Below, piece by piece: positions 45,399 through 55,567 of a stretch of 64,000 nt of DNA. Source of the DNA: JAMDEO01 sp963775295 (lineage in GTDB: Bacteria; Actinomycetota; Thermoleophilia; RBG-16-64-13); contig CAVZIK010000006.1 of NCBI GenBank assembly GCA_963775295.1, forward strand, positions 2,666,001-2,730,000, written 5' to 3'. Numbering within the stretch: position 1 is the stretch's first letter; every line of letters begins with the position of its first letter. The translations under genes and the position numbers were made by a program. Below the pieces are notes generated by a model, which was given only the letters and a program-made list of their open reading frames with translations, searched no databases and was not told where the DNA came from.

Positions 45399-46294
45399 GT
45401 ACTCACCGCCCACGCGACACACCCCTGCCGACCGGTCACTGGACCTTCGGCGCGGTACGAGAAGAAGAGATCTCGGTTGCACGCGGTACACAGTCGAGGA
45501 TTGATCACCTGGTCGGGTCGCACACCCAACTCGACCAGAGCCAGATGAGCGGCCGCCCACAGATCCACGTGCGGGGAATCGCCCCCTCTCACAACAACTT
45601 CTGCACCGAACCTTCGTTTGAAGTCCCTCGCCACCTCCTCCGCCACCGAGAAGCAGCAGGGGCCGATGCTGGGACCGATGAAAGCCGCGCCTGGAGGTCC
45701 CGTCATGGCCCGGGCACCCTGCTGAATGACGCCGCCCAGGATGCCACGCCAACCTCCGTGCACCACCGCCAGGTCCACTTCACCGACCAACACCACGGGA
45801 AGACAATCCGCAAACAGCAGGAGCGGCGCCAGGCCTCGGTCGAGCTCGGGACGAAAAGTGAGACCGTCACAAGGGGCAGGTCCCTTGCCCTGCCTCGCGT
45901 CCTCCTCCAAAGAAGCCACATACTCGGCGACACCCGCCACCCGCAGCCCGTGGACCTGAGCGGGACTGACAAGTCGATAACCGGTCGAGCCCTCGGCCTC
46001 CACTACACAGGCGCGTGGCGGCGACTCTCCAGCCAGGATCCGTTGAACACGGGATCGGTTTCTCTCCATGGCGGGATCGTCGGTCGCGCGCAGATCCAGG
46101 TTGAACGAAGCATAGGACCCCCGGCTCTCACCACCCACGCGAGTAGTGAAGGCTGCGCGGAACGGACCGGGCAGCTTCGCTTCCATGTAAGGAATGCCGT
46201 CGAGTTCGCGCACGTCCAACCGCGAATGCGCCGTTGGGTCCATCCTCTCGAGCAGCGCCGCAGCCGCGCGGCTCCCATCTGACGTAGCCGTCAC
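45395..46294 (-). CDS. pgeF: PgeF/YlmD multicopper-oxidase-fold purine nucleoside phosphorylase
   Basis: A 299-residue DUF152 family protein. Marks are FTTRVGGESRGSYASFNL, the metal-binding ADCLPVVLV with VHGGWRGILGGVI, and GPSIGPCCFSVAEEV. Relatives phosphorolyse purine nucleosides, and E. coli YfiH corrects misincorporated amino acids in peptidoglycan precursors. The GTG at 46294 has AAAGG 5 bases before it and follows the ftsZ stop by nine bases. Either activity is possible here. Confidence 0.9.
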   Translation of the reverse strand: MTATSDGSRAAAALLERMDPTAHSRLDVRELDGIPYMEAKLPGPFRAAFTTRVGGESRGSYASFNLDLRATDDPAMERNRSRVQRILAGESPPRACVVEAEGSTGYRLVSPAQVHGLRVAGVAEYVASLEEDARQGKGPAPCDGLTFRPELDRGLAPLLLFADCLPVVLVGEVDLAVVHGGWRGILGGVIQQGARAMTGPPGAAFIGPSIGPCCFSVAEEVARDFKRRFGAEVVVRGGDSPHVDLWAAAHLALVELGVRPDQVINPRLCTACNRDLFFSYRAEGPVTGRQGCVAWAVST

Positions 46295-46302
46295 CCCGGC
46301 CT

Positions 46303-47391
46303 TTACTCCTTGTCCCTCAGAAACCGAGGAATGTCCAGCACGTCCTCGTCCATCTCAAACTTGTTCGCCTGGCGAGGAATGATATCTCCAAGTTGGGGAG
46401 CAACGGTCTGAGTCGGCCGCTCGCCTTGAGCCTGGGGCTGGCGCTGACGGTCAAATCCGGTAGCGATGACTGTGACCCTCATCTGATCGCCGAGCGACTC
46501 GTCGATGACGGCGCCGAAGATCACGTTGGCCTCGGCGTCCGCCGCGTTCGAGATAATCTCCGCAGCCTCGTTGACCTCGAAAAGGCCCATGTCCGGGCCA
46601 CCGCTGATGTTGAGGAGGATGCCGGTCGCGCCCTCGATAGAAGATTCGAGCAGCGGCGAGGAGATGGCAGACTTGGCCGCCTCTACCCCGCGGTTCTCTC
46701 CGCTGGCTACGCCGATGCCCATGAGAGCCGAGCCGGCACTGCGCATGATGGTCCTGACGTCCGCGAAGTCCAGGTTGATGAGCCCGGGCACCGTGATGAG
46801 GTCTGTAATGCCTTGAACGCCCTGGCGAAGAACGTCGTCCGCGACCTTGAACGCTTCGATGATAGAAGTACGGCGCTCCACCACCTGCAAGAGGCGGTCA
46901 TTGGGGATGATAATGAGGGTATCGACCTTCTTGGCCAACGCCTCGATGCCCACCTCGGCTTGGTTGCCGCGCTTGCGACCCTCAAAGCTGAAGGGCTTCG
47001 TGACGACACCCACTGTGAGAGCTCCAAGCTCCCGGGCGATCTCTGCAATCACCGGTGCTCCCCCGGTTCCAGTACCGCCACCCTTTCCCGCGGTGACGAA
47101 TACCATGTCCGCACCTTTGAGCAGTTCCCGGATCTCGTCGCGGCTCTCTTCGGCCGCGGCCCGTCCCACTTCGGGGTTGGCTCCTGCCCCCAGTCCTCTC
47201 GTGATCTTTCCGCCGATGTGCAACTTGACGTCCGCGTCGCACATGAGCAAGGCTTGGGCGTCGGTATTGACCGCGATGAACTCCACGCCCTTCAGTCCAG
47301 CGTCCACCATGCGGTTAACCGCGTTCGTGCCTCCTCCGCCCACACCAACGACCTTGATCACCGCAAGATAGCTGGACCCCGTGTCGCTCAT
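46303..47391 (-). CDS. ftsZ: cell division GTPase FtsZ
   Basis: A 362-residue tubulin homologue that forms the division ring. The nucleotide-binding [14 protein letters not shown] is near the start, the tubulin signature GGGTGTGG is in the middle, the T7 loop [11 protein letters not shown] carries the catalytic Asp, and the C-terminal tail ends [15 protein letters not shown], the conserved peptide bound by SepF. The ATG at 47391 is chosen; GTG 47397 is closer to GGAGG and equally possible. It lies directly after ftsQ; ftsA is absent. Confidence 0.97.
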   Translation of the reverse strand: MSDTGSSYLAVIKVVGVGGGGTNAVNRMVDAGLKGVEFIAVNTDAQALLMCDADVKLHIGGKITRGLGAGANPEVGRAAAEESRDEIRELLKGADMVFVTAGKGGGTGTGGAPVIAEIARELGALTVGVVTKPFSFEGRKRGNQAEVGIEALAKKVDTLIIIPNDRLLQVVERRTSIIEAFKVADDVLRQGVQGITDLITVPGLINLDFADVRTIMRSAGSALMGIGVASGENRGVEAAKSAISSPLLESSIEGATGILLNISGGPDMGLFEVNEAAEIISNAADAEANVIFGAVIDESLGDQMRVTVIATGFDRQRQPQAQGERPTQTVAPQLGDIIPRQANKFEMDEDVLDIPRFLRDKE

Positions 47392-47576
47392 ATCCACCAA
47401 ACCTCCAAAGTCATCGAATCACAGGACTCCAACTCGAGCCTTTGTGAGAAGCATTCAATCAGTACTTCACCGTTGCCACAGGCATCCACGATCGAAGCTT
47501 CGAACTCAGCATGCGCCCGTCAATCGACAGTACGCGTCCGATGGACGGATTCCTGCATAGGCGCACGATACCACTT

Positions 47577-48344
47577 TCACTCCGCCTTGACAGCCGGTCG
47601 GTCCGGGACGCGGGCGTCCACATAGCTCAGAACCTTTCCATCCCTCAAGTATTGCTGGACTATTGTGCCTGCTACCTTCAACTTCTGCTTTAGTGATTGT
47701 TGGGGGTCCCCGAGACGTAGCTCGATCGGACCGCTGAGTTGCAGGGTGACATCTCCGCCCGAGGAGACGGTAATCTTTGTAACTTTGGGCAGGACGTCGG
47801 CCACGGCGGGGTCGGCCAGGGCCGCCGTGATGGGGAGGGCTTGGGCGACAATCTGGGGAAGCTTTCCGCCAGGTTCCAGGTCCAGCCGCGATTCGGGAAC
47901 GATCAGCGGAAGAGCGGCGTCCGTCTTCTTCTCCAGCACTCGACCGTCGTCACTGACCAGCCAGCGCGCACCGTCCGTGGCCTGCACGCACGCGGCCGGC
48001 TGATACTCCTCCAATGTAACCTCAAGAGTGTTGGGGAAGGCACGATGAAGAGTGGCGGAGCGCACGTAAGGCAATTGCAGCAGCTTCTTCTCGACGCCGT
48101 TCAGGCCCAGTCTGAGCAGGCTCACTCCGCGCGCCTCGGCGGTCGCTCTCTCCACCTCTTGCGTGCTGACATGCTCCAGCGCCGTCGACGTGACCCGCTT
48201 GACCGCGAAGACGTCGGAGGAGCGCAGCCAAAGGAAAAGCCCCAAGGCAATCAGAAGGCAGGCCGCGACGACAATCCACCCCGCACGCCGGCGGCCGCGC
48301 TCGCGACTGACCACCTGTCGACGCTCGCGTACCTTCCTATCCAT
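47577..48344 (-). CDS. ftsQ: FtsQ/DivIB division protein
   Basis: A 255-residue bitopic protein. The basic cytoplasmic head (residues 1-22) precedes one membrane helix (WIVVAACLLIALGLFLWL), then a POTRA domain beginning VFAVKRVTSTALEHVS and the beta domain with LPYVRSATLHRAFPNTLEVTLEEY. It is a scaffold of the divisome with FtsL and FtsB. The ATG at 48344 overlaps the murB stop region by eight bases. The 186 bases before ftsZ hold no recognisable gene. Confidence 0.92.
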   Translation of the reverse strand: MDRKVRERRQVVSRERGRRRAGWIVVAACLLIALGLFLWLRSSDVFAVKRVTSTALEHVSTQEVERATAEARGVSLLRLGLNGVEKKLLQLPYVRSATLHRAFPNTLEVTLEEYQPAACVQATDGARWLVSDDGRVLEKKTDAALPLIVPESRLDLEPGGKLPQIVAQALPITAALADPAVADVLPKVTKITVSSGGDVTLQLSGPIELRLGDPQQSLKQKLKVAGTIVQQYLRDGKVLSYVDARVPDRPAVKAE

Positions 48345-49332
48345 CGTGAGAGGAGGGCTCAGCCGAGAGATCGCGCGAAGAGGGATCCCAAGGGAAGGAC
48401 GCCCCAAGCAATTTGACTTCAGGTTCCAGCAGAACGCCGCTCATACGGTGGACTCCTTGTCGCATCAGGCCCATCAGCGCAAGAATGTCGGCTGTGGTCG
48501 CATCTCCGAGGTTCACGACGAAGTTCGCGTGAACGGTTGATACTTCGGCACCTCCCCGACGCACTCCTTTCAATCCGGCCACATCCAGAAGTCGGCCCGC
48601 CGAGTCGCCTGGGGGGTTCTTGAAGACGCTGCCGAATGTTCTGGCTCCCCTCGGCTGGGTCTGACACCGAGTGCGCAACAGGGTCCGCTGGGCGAGGAGG
48701 ATGGTTTCCACGTCTCCGCTCACTAGACGAAAACGAGCGGCGGTGACGACGCTCCCCCGGGGAAGCTCGCAACGGCGATAGCCCCACTCGAGAGACTCGC
48801 TGGGCTCCCAGGACACACCGACCGCAGAAACCAGCTCCACCGCTTCCACGACATCCCCCATGGAGGAGCCGTGAGCCCCGGCGTTCATGGCCACGCCTCC
48901 ACCCACCGATCCCGGGATGCCGCAGGTGAACTCGAGCCCGGAAAGACCCGCCTCAGCGACCACCGCCGACAAGCGCGACAGGTAGGCGCCTGCTCCAGCC
49001 GTGAGGCTTGCCTGGTCGCCGGCGGGACGCTTGCCGCCGCGCTCCGGAAGGCCCTCCAGGTACTGGAAATCCTCGTCCAGCTTTATGAGCACGCCCGAAT
49101 ATCCCTGATCGGACACGAGAAGATTGGACCCCGCGCCGAGGCTGAGCCAAGGCACGCTCGCGCGCTCTACCCAAGCCAGGACCAGCGATAGCGCACCGGG
49201 AGAAGCGACGGTGACCAAGAGGCCGGCCCGCCCCCCTGTGCCTATTGTGGTGAACGGAGCAAGCGGCGCGTTCGTCCATAGGCGAGCGCCCTCGACATTA
49301 CGCAGTTCTTGGATCAGTGACGGTGTGACCAC
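48337..49332 (-). CDS. murB: UDP-N-acetylenolpyruvoylglucosamine reductase
   Basis: A 331-residue flavoprotein that completes UDP-MurNAc. The FAD-binding GAGSNLLVSDQG, GIPGSVGGGVAMNAGAHG, the Ser acid in FKNPPGDSAGRLLD and the terminal Glu in LLEPEVKLLG are intact. It lacks the extra domain of type I forms near the end, so it is of the Gram-positive type II. The GTG at 49332 has a weak ribosome binding site and lies 22 bases after murC. Confidence 0.94.
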   Translation of the reverse strand: MVTPSLIQELRNVEGARLWTNAPLAPFTTIGTGGRAGLLVTVASPGALSLVLAWVERASVPWLSLGAGSNLLVSDQGYSGVLIKLDEDFQYLEGLPERGGKRPAGDQASLTAGAGAYLSRLSAVVAEAGLSGLEFTCGIPGSVGGGVAMNAGAHGSSMGDVVEAVELVSAVGVSWEPSESLEWGYRRCELPRGSVVTAARFRLVSGDVETILLAQRTLLRTRCQTQPRGARTFGSVFKNPPGDSAGRLLDVAGLKGVRRGGAEVSTVHANFVVNLGDATTADILALMGLMRQGVHRMSGVLLEPEVKLLGASFPWDPSSRDLSAEPSSHDG

Positions 49333-49354
49333 GGACCTGATGATCGGGGCCGCA

Positions 49355-50761
49355 CTACTCAGCGCTTAAGAAGCGCTCACCCACACGGTGGACATCGCCG
49401 GCCCCCAGCGTGAGGATCAGATCGCCATCCATCGTGGATCCGTTCAGGTAGTCGACCACGGCTCCGAGCCGCGGAAGATAGACCACGGGTTTGAGCCGGT
49501 CCATCTTGAGGATGCTGTCGACGATGAGCTTGCCACTGACTCCAGGCAGCGGATCTTCGCGGGCTCCATACACGTCTGTCACCACGGCGATATCCGCCCC
49601 GAGCAGGGCCTCGGCGAACTCGACGTGCAGGAACTCCGTTCGCGAGTAGAGATGCGGCTGGAACACGGCGATGACACGGTCCCAGTCGCCATCGCGAGCT
49701 GCGCAGAGTGTCGCCTTGAGTTCAGTAGGATGATGCGCGTAGTCGTCGACCACGGTGACCCCGTCGCGTTCACCCTTGCGCTGGAACCGCCGCACTGCGC
49801 CGCCGAAAGAATGGAGGGCGGCTACAATCGCCTCCGCCGGCACGCCCAACTCGGTCAGAGTGGCGAAGCAGGCCAGCGCGTTTAGAATGTTGTGGAGGCC
49901 CGGAACCTCCAGCGAGACAGCAGCCAGACAGTCCCCGCCGGACCAGACCTCGAAACTGCCACCCGGATACCCCGCCACGACTTCCCGGGCCTGATAGTCG
50001 ACGCCGTCACCAAAGCCGTAGGAACAGACTCTACAGCCCACTCCCGGAGCGAGAGCGGACACGCGCGCGTCCTCGGCGCAGTACACGAACAAGCCGTTCG
50101 CGGGGAGCTTCTCCAGAAACTCCTCGAACACCCGTTCCACATCCTCCACGTGCAGATAGTGGCTGTGGTGATCCAACTCCAGGTTGGTGAGGACGGCCAC
50201 CTCCGGGCGCAGTAACAATAGGGAACCGTCGGATTCGTCAGCCTCGCAGACGACAAACTCGCCTTCTCCCGTGCGGGCATTGGAACCGAGATCGTTCAAC
50301 TCTCCTCCCACGAGAAAAGTCGGATCGTAGCCCCCATCCACGAGGACGCGCGTGATCATCGACGTGGTGGTCGTCTTGCCGTGGGTCCCGCACACGGCGA
50401 TGCCACGGCCCGAGTCCATTATCCAAGCAAGAGCCTGAGCACGCTTAACTACCGGGATCCCTTTGCGGCGCGCTTCTTGAAGCTCCGCGTTGTGAGCGGG
50501 AATAGCGGACGAGATGACCACGACATCGGGATGGTCCACGTTCACCGCCTTGTGACCGATGGCGACCGGCAGACCCGCCCGTTCCAGCAGAGTAACGTAT
50601 CTGGATGGCTTGAGGTCCGAGCCCGACACCTTGAAACCGCGATTGTGGAATACGAGCGCTATGCCGCTCATGCCCGCGCCGCCAATACCGATGAAATGCA
50701 GGCTCGCCAAGCCCACAGGCACGGGAACGGTCGTGTTGTCCGTGGAGGAAAGACTGGTCAT
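49355..50761 (-). CDS. murC: UDP-N-acetylmuramate-L-alanine ligase
   Basis: A 468-residue Mur ligase. The N-terminal UDP-binding loop is FIGIGGAGMSGIALV, the ATP P-loop is GTHGKTTTTSMI, and DDYAHHPTELKATL is the MurC-specific signature in the C-terminal domain. It adds the first alanine to UDP-MurNAc in the cytoplasm. The gene follows murG by four bases. No ddl gene accompanies it. Confidence 0.95.
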   Translation of the reverse strand: MTSLSSTDNTTVPVPVGLASLHFIGIGGAGMSGIALVFHNRGFKVSGSDLKPSRYVTLLERAGLPVAIGHKAVNVDHPDVVVISSAIPAHNAELQEARRKGIPVVKRAQALAWIMDSGRGIAVCGTHGKTTTTSMITRVLVDGGYDPTFLVGGELNDLGSNARTGEGEFVVCEADESDGSLLLLRPEVAVLTNLELDHHSHYLHVEDVERVFEEFLEKLPANGLFVYCAEDARVSALAPGVGCRVCSYGFGDGVDYQAREVVAGYPGGSFEVWSGGDCLAAVSLEVPGLHNILNALACFATLTELGVPAEAIVAALHSFGGAVRRFQRKGERDGVTVVDDYAHHPTELKATLCAARDGDWDRVIAVFQPHLYSRTEFLHVEFAEALLGADIAVVTDVYGAREDPLPGVSGKLIVDSILKMDRLKPVVYLPRLGAVVDYLNGSTMDGDLILTLGAGDVHRVGERFLSAE

Positions 50762-50765
50762 TGGT

Positions 50766-51851
50766 TCATCCCTTGTTCGGGGAAAGCAATTCTACTATGA
50801 GGTCGGCGATGCGGGTAGCAGCGTCCGGGCGCGCGAGCTTGAGGGCCGCCTTCCTCATGCGCGCGTTCATCCCCGGATCGAGCAAAACTCCAACCTCGCG
50901 CGACAGAACGTCCGCGGTGAGATCGGCGTCGGCGACCATGCGAGCCGCTCCCTCCTCCACGACCATGCTTGCGTTCTTGGTCTGATGATCGCCCGCGGCC
51001 AGAGGGTATGGTACGAGAAGGGCCGGCACTCCTCGAGCAAGGATCTCGGCCACCGACCCGCCTGCCCGACAGACAACGGCATCGGCCACCGCAAGCGCCA
51101 GCGGAAAATCGTCGAGGTACGAGAAGACCTGGTACGACCCGTTTGCGCCCGTCCCCTTCAAAGCCGTCGCCACCCGCCGGTATTCGCGTTCGCCAGCAAC
51201 GTGGATGACTTGAAAAGCCGTCTGGACGTCCGCGAACGCCGTCAACGCGGCCTCGTTGAGCGTATGCGCCCCGAGGCTGCCTCCGAACACGAGAAGGACC
51301 GGTCTGTGCGCATCGAGCGCGAATCGGGCCAACCCCTCCTCGCGAGTCGCTTGCAGCAACGACGGCCGAAGCGGACGCCCGGTGTGCACGTATTTCGGCT
51401 CGGCCCTGCCAGGGTCGGGGAAGGAGAGGCACACCCGGTCCACGAGATGTCTGAGAATGCGGTTGGTCCAGCCCATATGTGAGTCCATCTCGACCGCAAC
51501 CGTTGGTATTCGACGGAGCGAGGCTTCGGCCACCACGGGCCCCGACGCGTAGGCGCCGACTCCCACCACACAGTCCGGCCGCAGTTTCCTTAACAAACCC
51601 CAAGCATCGTATCCGGCCAAAGGAATGGATGCGAGCGTGCGCAAGGTCGAGACGCCTAGACTGCGCGAGAAACCACGGATTCGCACCACCCTGAAGGCAT
51701 AGCCCGCCCTGGGAACCAGATCCCTTTCCATTCCCCGGCCGCTTCCGCAGAAAGACACCTCGTGGCCGAGGCTCGTGAGTACATCAGCCAGGGCCAAGGC
51801 GGGCACCACGTGTCCCGCGGTCCCCCCGCCGGCGATCAATATGCGTGACAT
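50766..51851 (-). CDS. murG: MurG glycosyltransferase (lipid II synthesis)
   Basis: A 361-residue GT-B enzyme that adds GlcNAc to lipid I at the inner face of the membrane. The lipid-I loop is GGGTAGHVVPALALAD, where the usual GGTGGH has Ala for the middle Gly. FGGSLGAHTLNEA, VVCRAGGSVAEI and LVPYPLAAGDHQTKNA match the UDP-GlcNAc site. The ATG at 51851 has GAGG 7 bases upstream and lies 68 bases inside the 3' end of ftsW, a long overlap. Confidence 0.94.
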   Translation of the reverse strand: MSRILIAGGGTAGHVVPALALADVLTSLGHEVSFCGSGRGMERDLVPRAGYAFRVVRIRGFSRSLGVSTLRTLASIPLAGYDAWGLLRKLRPDCVVGVGAYASGPVVAEASLRRIPTVAVEMDSHMGWTNRILRHLVDRVCLSFPDPGRAEPKYVHTGRPLRPSLLQATREEGLARFALDAHRPVLLVFGGSLGAHTLNEAALTAFADVQTAFQVIHVAGEREYRRVATALKGTGANGSYQVFSYLDDFPLALAVADAVVCRAGGSVAEILARGVPALLVPYPLAAGDHQTKNASMVVEEGAARMVADADLTADVLSREVGVLLDPGMNARMRKAALKLARPDAATRIADLIVELLSPNKG

Positions 51852-53121
51852 TCTCATACCTCTTTGCAACGGCCGGCTCTCGAAGGGCCGGAGCCGATCG
51901 AGCGACGGACAGTATCAACCCGACCGCAAGCAACATCACTATCAGACTGTTGCGGCCGTAACTGATGAATGGAAGCGGAACTCCGGTGAGAGGAAGCGCC
52001 CCTATCACTCCCCCGATGTTGACAACCGCTTGGAGAGTTACGAGCATACCGCACCCGGCAAGCAGGTACCTACCCATGGGGTCGGCGCACTGTCGAGCGA
52101 GGCGCCAACAAGCCACCGCGAAGATGCCGAAGAGAAGGATGACCAGCCCCGCCCCGATCAGCCCCAACTCCTCGCCCAGGATGGCAAAGATCATGTCCGT
52201 GTGAGCCTTGGGCAGATAGCTGAACTTCTGCACGCTTTGACCCGGGCCCACTCCAAGCCAGCCTCCTCTGCCCAGTGCAACCAGCGATTGCGAGAGCTGG
52301 AAGCTCGAGCCGTGTGGATCCGCGGACGGATTGAGAAACGAGAGAACCCGAGCCATCCGTACCGGGCTCGAGAAAGTAAAGGCCGCGGCTCCCGCCGCCC
52401 CCACGCCGGCAACCGCTATCCAGTGGCGGAACTTCATGCCGCCGATCCACAGCAGACCGAGAAGAAGACCGGCAATGATAATAGCCGTCCCCAGGTCCGG
52501 CTCGGCGAGCACGAGCAGGCACATGAGCGCTCCCACAGCGCCGAACGGAAGCATGAACGACTTGAAGTCATCCGTCCGGGACTTGCGCATCGACAGGAGG
52601 TGAGCCCCGGCCATGACCATGGCCAGCTTAGCGAATTCCGACGGCTGAAAGGTGATGGGGCCCAACGGTATCCAACTCGAAGCTCCCCCCTCGCTCTGAC
52701 TCACGCCTGGTATGTGCATCAGGAGAAGCACTCCAGCGATAAGGGCCACGAGGGCGACCGAGACCCCCCTCAGTTTTCGGTAGTCGATGCGCGACACAAC
52801 GAGCAAGCCGATGAGACCCGCCAGAGCTGTTATCCCCTGCTGCTTCACATAAAGGTACTTGTCCCCCGTCGGCAACGTCAGCGCCCGCGCGACGGACACT
52901 GACAGCATCATGCACAGTCCCAGAACCAGGAGGATGACGGCGATGACCCAGACGGCGTGAAACGAAAAGACGTTGGCGTCCCTCAGCTTTCCCGCCGGCC
53001 GAAGCCTTGCCGTGGCTCGTTTTCTGGTGGACGGGCTTTGTCTGGCACCTACTCGCTCTGCCGCGGCGCCAGCGTCCCTTCCGCCTCGAAGTTGGCCGCC
53101 GGCAGCTGCCCGTCGAGTCAC
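51784..53121 (-). CDS. ftsW: FtsW peptidoglycan glycosyltransferase
   Basis: A 445-residue SEDS-family protein with about ten membrane helices. A ~50-residue basic cytoplasmic extension precedes the first helix (FHAVWVIAVILLVLGLCMM). Core motifs are GASSWIPLGPITFQPSEFAKLA, the KAHTDMIFAILGEELGLIGA loop and LPFISYGRNSL near the end. The last of these usually reads SYGG-S, so the Arg is unusual. The GTG start overlaps the murD stop as GTGA. The last ~25 codons overlap murG. It polymerises septal glycan together with the transpeptidase FtsI. Confidence 0.94.
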   Translation of the reverse strand: MTRRAAAGGQLRGGRDAGAAAERVGARQSPSTRKRATARLRPAGKLRDANVFSFHAVWVIAVILLVLGLCMMLSVSVARALTLPTGDKYLYVKQQGITALAGLIGLLVVSRIDYRKLRGVSVALVALIAGVLLLMHIPGVSQSEGGASSWIPLGPITFQPSEFAKLAMVMAGAHLLSMRKSRTDDFKSFMLPFGAVGALMCLLVLAEPDLGTAIIIAGLLLGLLWIGGMKFRHWIAVAGVGAAGAAAFTFSSPVRMARVLSFLNPSADPHGSSFQLSQSLVALGRGGWLGVGPGQSVQKFSYLPKAHTDMIFAILGEELGLIGAGLVILLFGIFAVACWRLARQCADPMGRYLLAGCGMLVTLQAVVNIGGVIGALPLTGVPLPFISYGRNSLIVMLLAVGLILSVARSAPALREPAVAKRYENVTHIDRRRGDRGTRGARLGPG

Positions 53122-54578
53122 GGGGTCTCGATTCCCAGGGCAGCCACGATCTGGCGGAAATGCTCGCCCCGTTCCTCGAAATTACCGTACTGATCGAAGC
53201 TCGCACAGGCGGGAGCAAGAAGCACGATCTCTCCGTCCCGGGCATAGCGGGATGCCGCCCTCACGGCCGTCTCCAAGTCTCCGTAGCGCCCCGGCTCTGG
53301 TATGCCTTCGATCCCTTCATCCACGATAACCTCTCTGAAGGCGTCCTCGATCAGGGGCGTTGCCTCCCCGATGAGATAGACAGCCCTGCATCCATGAGCA
53401 CACGCGCGTGCCACGGGCCGGTAGTCTGAAGCCTTGTCGCGTCCGCCCAAAATAAGGTGAGTACCCTGCGGGTATGCGCTCAGGGCCGTAAGAGTGGCCT
53501 CTACATTTGTCGCCTTACTATCGTTGACATACGTCACCCCGGCTACGATTCCTGCCCGTTCGAGACGATGTTCGACCCCCACGAAAGTCCGCAGACCCTC
53601 GGCCACCGCCCCGATCTCCACGCCCCTTGCCAGCGCGGCAGTCCCGGCCGCCAGACAGTTCTCCAGGTTGTGTCTCCCGGGGATCTGGATCTTGTCGACA
53701 GGCAGCGCCTTGCGACCCTCCAGGACGATCCAGCCACCGGCCACCCACGAATCGGGAAGACTTACTCCCGGAGGAGACGCTTCGGGCCCGCCACTATTGC
53801 CAACCATCACCGTCGAGAAATAGGCCACACGCGGGCCCCCACTTCGGGCGCGAAGTTGCCGACCCAACTCCGCCACCGCGGGGTCGTCCAGACTGAGGAC
53901 CGCGACATCTTCGGAACCCTGGTTTGCGAACAGATTGGCCTTGCATTCGAGATACCGCTCCATAGTCCCGTGGCGGTCGAGATGGTCCGGGGTCAGGTTC
54001 AGAAAGATGCCCGCGGCGGGACGGAATGCGTGCACGTCCTCCAACTGAAAGCTCGACACTTCCACAACCAGTTCGTCGTCGGGGACGATGGACCCAGCGA
54101 CCGAGGTCACCGCAGTCCCTATATTGCCCAGAATGCGTGCGGGTCGGCCCGCCGTTAGAAAGAGATGCCCCAGAAGCGCGGTCGTCGTGGTCTTACCGTT
54201 CGTACCCGTGATCGCGTCGAAGGGATTCGGAAAAAGGGCATAGGCGAGTTCGATCTCGCTCCACACCGGTATCTTCCTCTCCCGAGCCAGCGCTACCGGC
54301 GGAGCCTCCGAGGGAACGCCCGGACTCTTTATCACGAGGTCGGCCGCCGGCCAAACGGTCACGAGCGCTTCCTGATCCACGAACGTCACTCCGAGAGTCC
54401 GAGCCTCGTCGAGACCAGCCAGCGTCTCGCAAGCCCTTCGATCACTGAGGGTCACCTTGAGGCCCAGTTTCGCCAGAGCCACGGCCGCAGCTAGACCGGA
54501 TCGACTCGCGCCCAATACCAGTGCGGTCTTCGCCGAGGGTGGGAGGCCGGCTCCGCCCCTGTTCTCTGAAAGACTCAC
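53118..54578 (-). CDS. murD: UDP-N-acetylmuramoylalanine-D-glutamate ligase
   Basis: A 486-residue Mur ligase. The N-terminal LVLGASRSGLAAAVALAKLG binds UDP, the ATP loop is GTNGKTTTTALLGHLF, and NLTPDHLDRHGTMERYLECKANLF is typical of MurD. The GTG at 54578 has GGGAG 6 bases upstream, and the mraY stop lies between them. It adds D-glutamate to the peptide stem. Confidence 0.95.
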   Translation of the reverse strand: MSLSENRGGAGLPPSAKTALVLGASRSGLAAAVALAKLGLKVTLSDRRACETLAGLDEARTLGVTFVDQEALVTVWPAADLVIKSPGVPSEAPPVALARERKIPVWSEIELAYALFPNPFDAITGTNGKTTTTALLGHLFLTAGRPARILGNIGTAVTSVAGSIVPDDELVVEVSSFQLEDVHAFRPAAGIFLNLTPDHLDRHGTMERYLECKANLFANQGSEDVAVLSLDDPAVAELGRQLRARSGGPRVAYFSTVMVGNSGGPEASPPGVSLPDSWVAGGWIVLEGRKALPVDKIQIPGRHNLENCLAAGTAALARGVEIGAVAEGLRTFVGVEHRLERAGIVAGVTYVNDSKATNVEATLTALSAYPQGTHLILGGRDKASDYRPVARACAHGCRAVYLIGEATPLIEDAFREVIVDEGIEGIPEPGRYGDLETAVRAASRYARDGEIVLLAPACASFDQYGNFEERGEHFRQIVAALGIETP

Positions 54579-54580
54579 GT

Positions 54581-55567
54581 TCAACTCCCGGGGAAACCGA
54601 TTTCTTTGAAGCTCAGGTAGTACATGGTGAAGCCCGAGGCGGCCAAGATGGCGGCGATAATCCAGAACCGGACTATGATCTTGGTTTCAGACCAACCCTT
54701 GAGTTCGAAGTGATGGTGGATAGGGGTCATCAAGAAGACGCGTTTGTGGAAGAGGCGGAAGCTGACCACCTGGATCATTACGCTCAACGCCTCGCCAACG
54801 AACAGTCCACCGATCAGAAGAACGAGGATCTCGGTCTGCGTGACGACCGCCATCCCTCCCAGCCCCGCGCCTAGAGCGAGCGAGCCCGTATCCCCCATGA
54901 AGACCGCGGCGGGATGTGAGTTGTACCAGAGAAAGCCAACGCTTGCTCCAGTGAGGCACGCGGCCAAAATAGCGAGATCCGTCTCGCCCCGTAAAAACGC
55001 AATCCCGGCGCACGCGAACAGAGCGACCGCCACCGTCCCGGCCGCCAGCCCATCGAGACCGTCGGTGAGGTTGACGGCATTCGAAAACCCGGAGACGAGG
55101 AAGAAGGCGAAGACGTAGTAGAAGCCGCCGATCGCCAGACCGGTCTTAACGAACGGAACAGTTAATTGGGTATCCACCCCGCCGAACCGCAATCCGATGA
55201 AAGCGGCGATGGCAACCAGCGGCACCTGAAGGCCGAGTTTGACCCTCGCGCTCAGCCCTAGCGAGCGTTGCTGGCGCTTCTTGATGAGATCGTCGGCAAA
55301 GCCTATCCCGCCGGACCCGAACGTAAGGATAAACACCACCAGGCTGGGAACGTTCTTGTTGGCAAAGATGAGGTAGGGGATGAACGCGGCGACGAGAATG
55401 AGGACGCCGCCCATTGTGGGAGTGCCCTGTTTCGCGCTGTGTCTCTCGGGCGTGAGGTCGCGAATGTTCTGTCCGATCCCACGCTGTTGCAGCCAACGGA
55501 TGTACCGCGGACCCGCCAGCACGGCGATGACCATCGCCACGAGAGTTGCTGCCAGGATCTTTATCAC
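54581..55567 (-). CDS. mraY: phospho-MurNAc-pentapeptide transferase (lipid I synthesis)
   Basis: A 328-residue integral membrane enzyme with about ten helices. Marks are QGTPTMGG, the catalytic Asp pair in GFADDLIKKR, NLTDGLDGLAAG and the HHHFELKGWSETKI loop. It transfers the precursor onto undecaprenyl phosphate. The GTG start overlaps murF as GTGA. Confidence 0.96.
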   Translation of the reverse strand: MIKILAATLVAMVIAVLAGPRYIRWLQQRGIGQNIRDLTPERHSAKQGTPTMGGVLILVAAFIPYLIFANKNVPSLVVFILTFGSGGIGFADDLIKKRQQRSLGLSARVKLGLQVPLVAIAAFIGLRFGGVDTQLTVPFVKTGLAIGGFYYVFAFFLVSGFSNAVNLTDGLDGLAAGTVAVALFACAGIAFLRGETDLAILAACLTGASVGFLWYNSHPAAVFMGDTGSLALGAGLGGMAVVTQTEILVLLIGGLFVGEALSVMIQVVSFRLFHKRVFLMTPIHHHFELKGWSETKIIVRFWIIAAILAASGFTMYYLSFKEIGFPGS

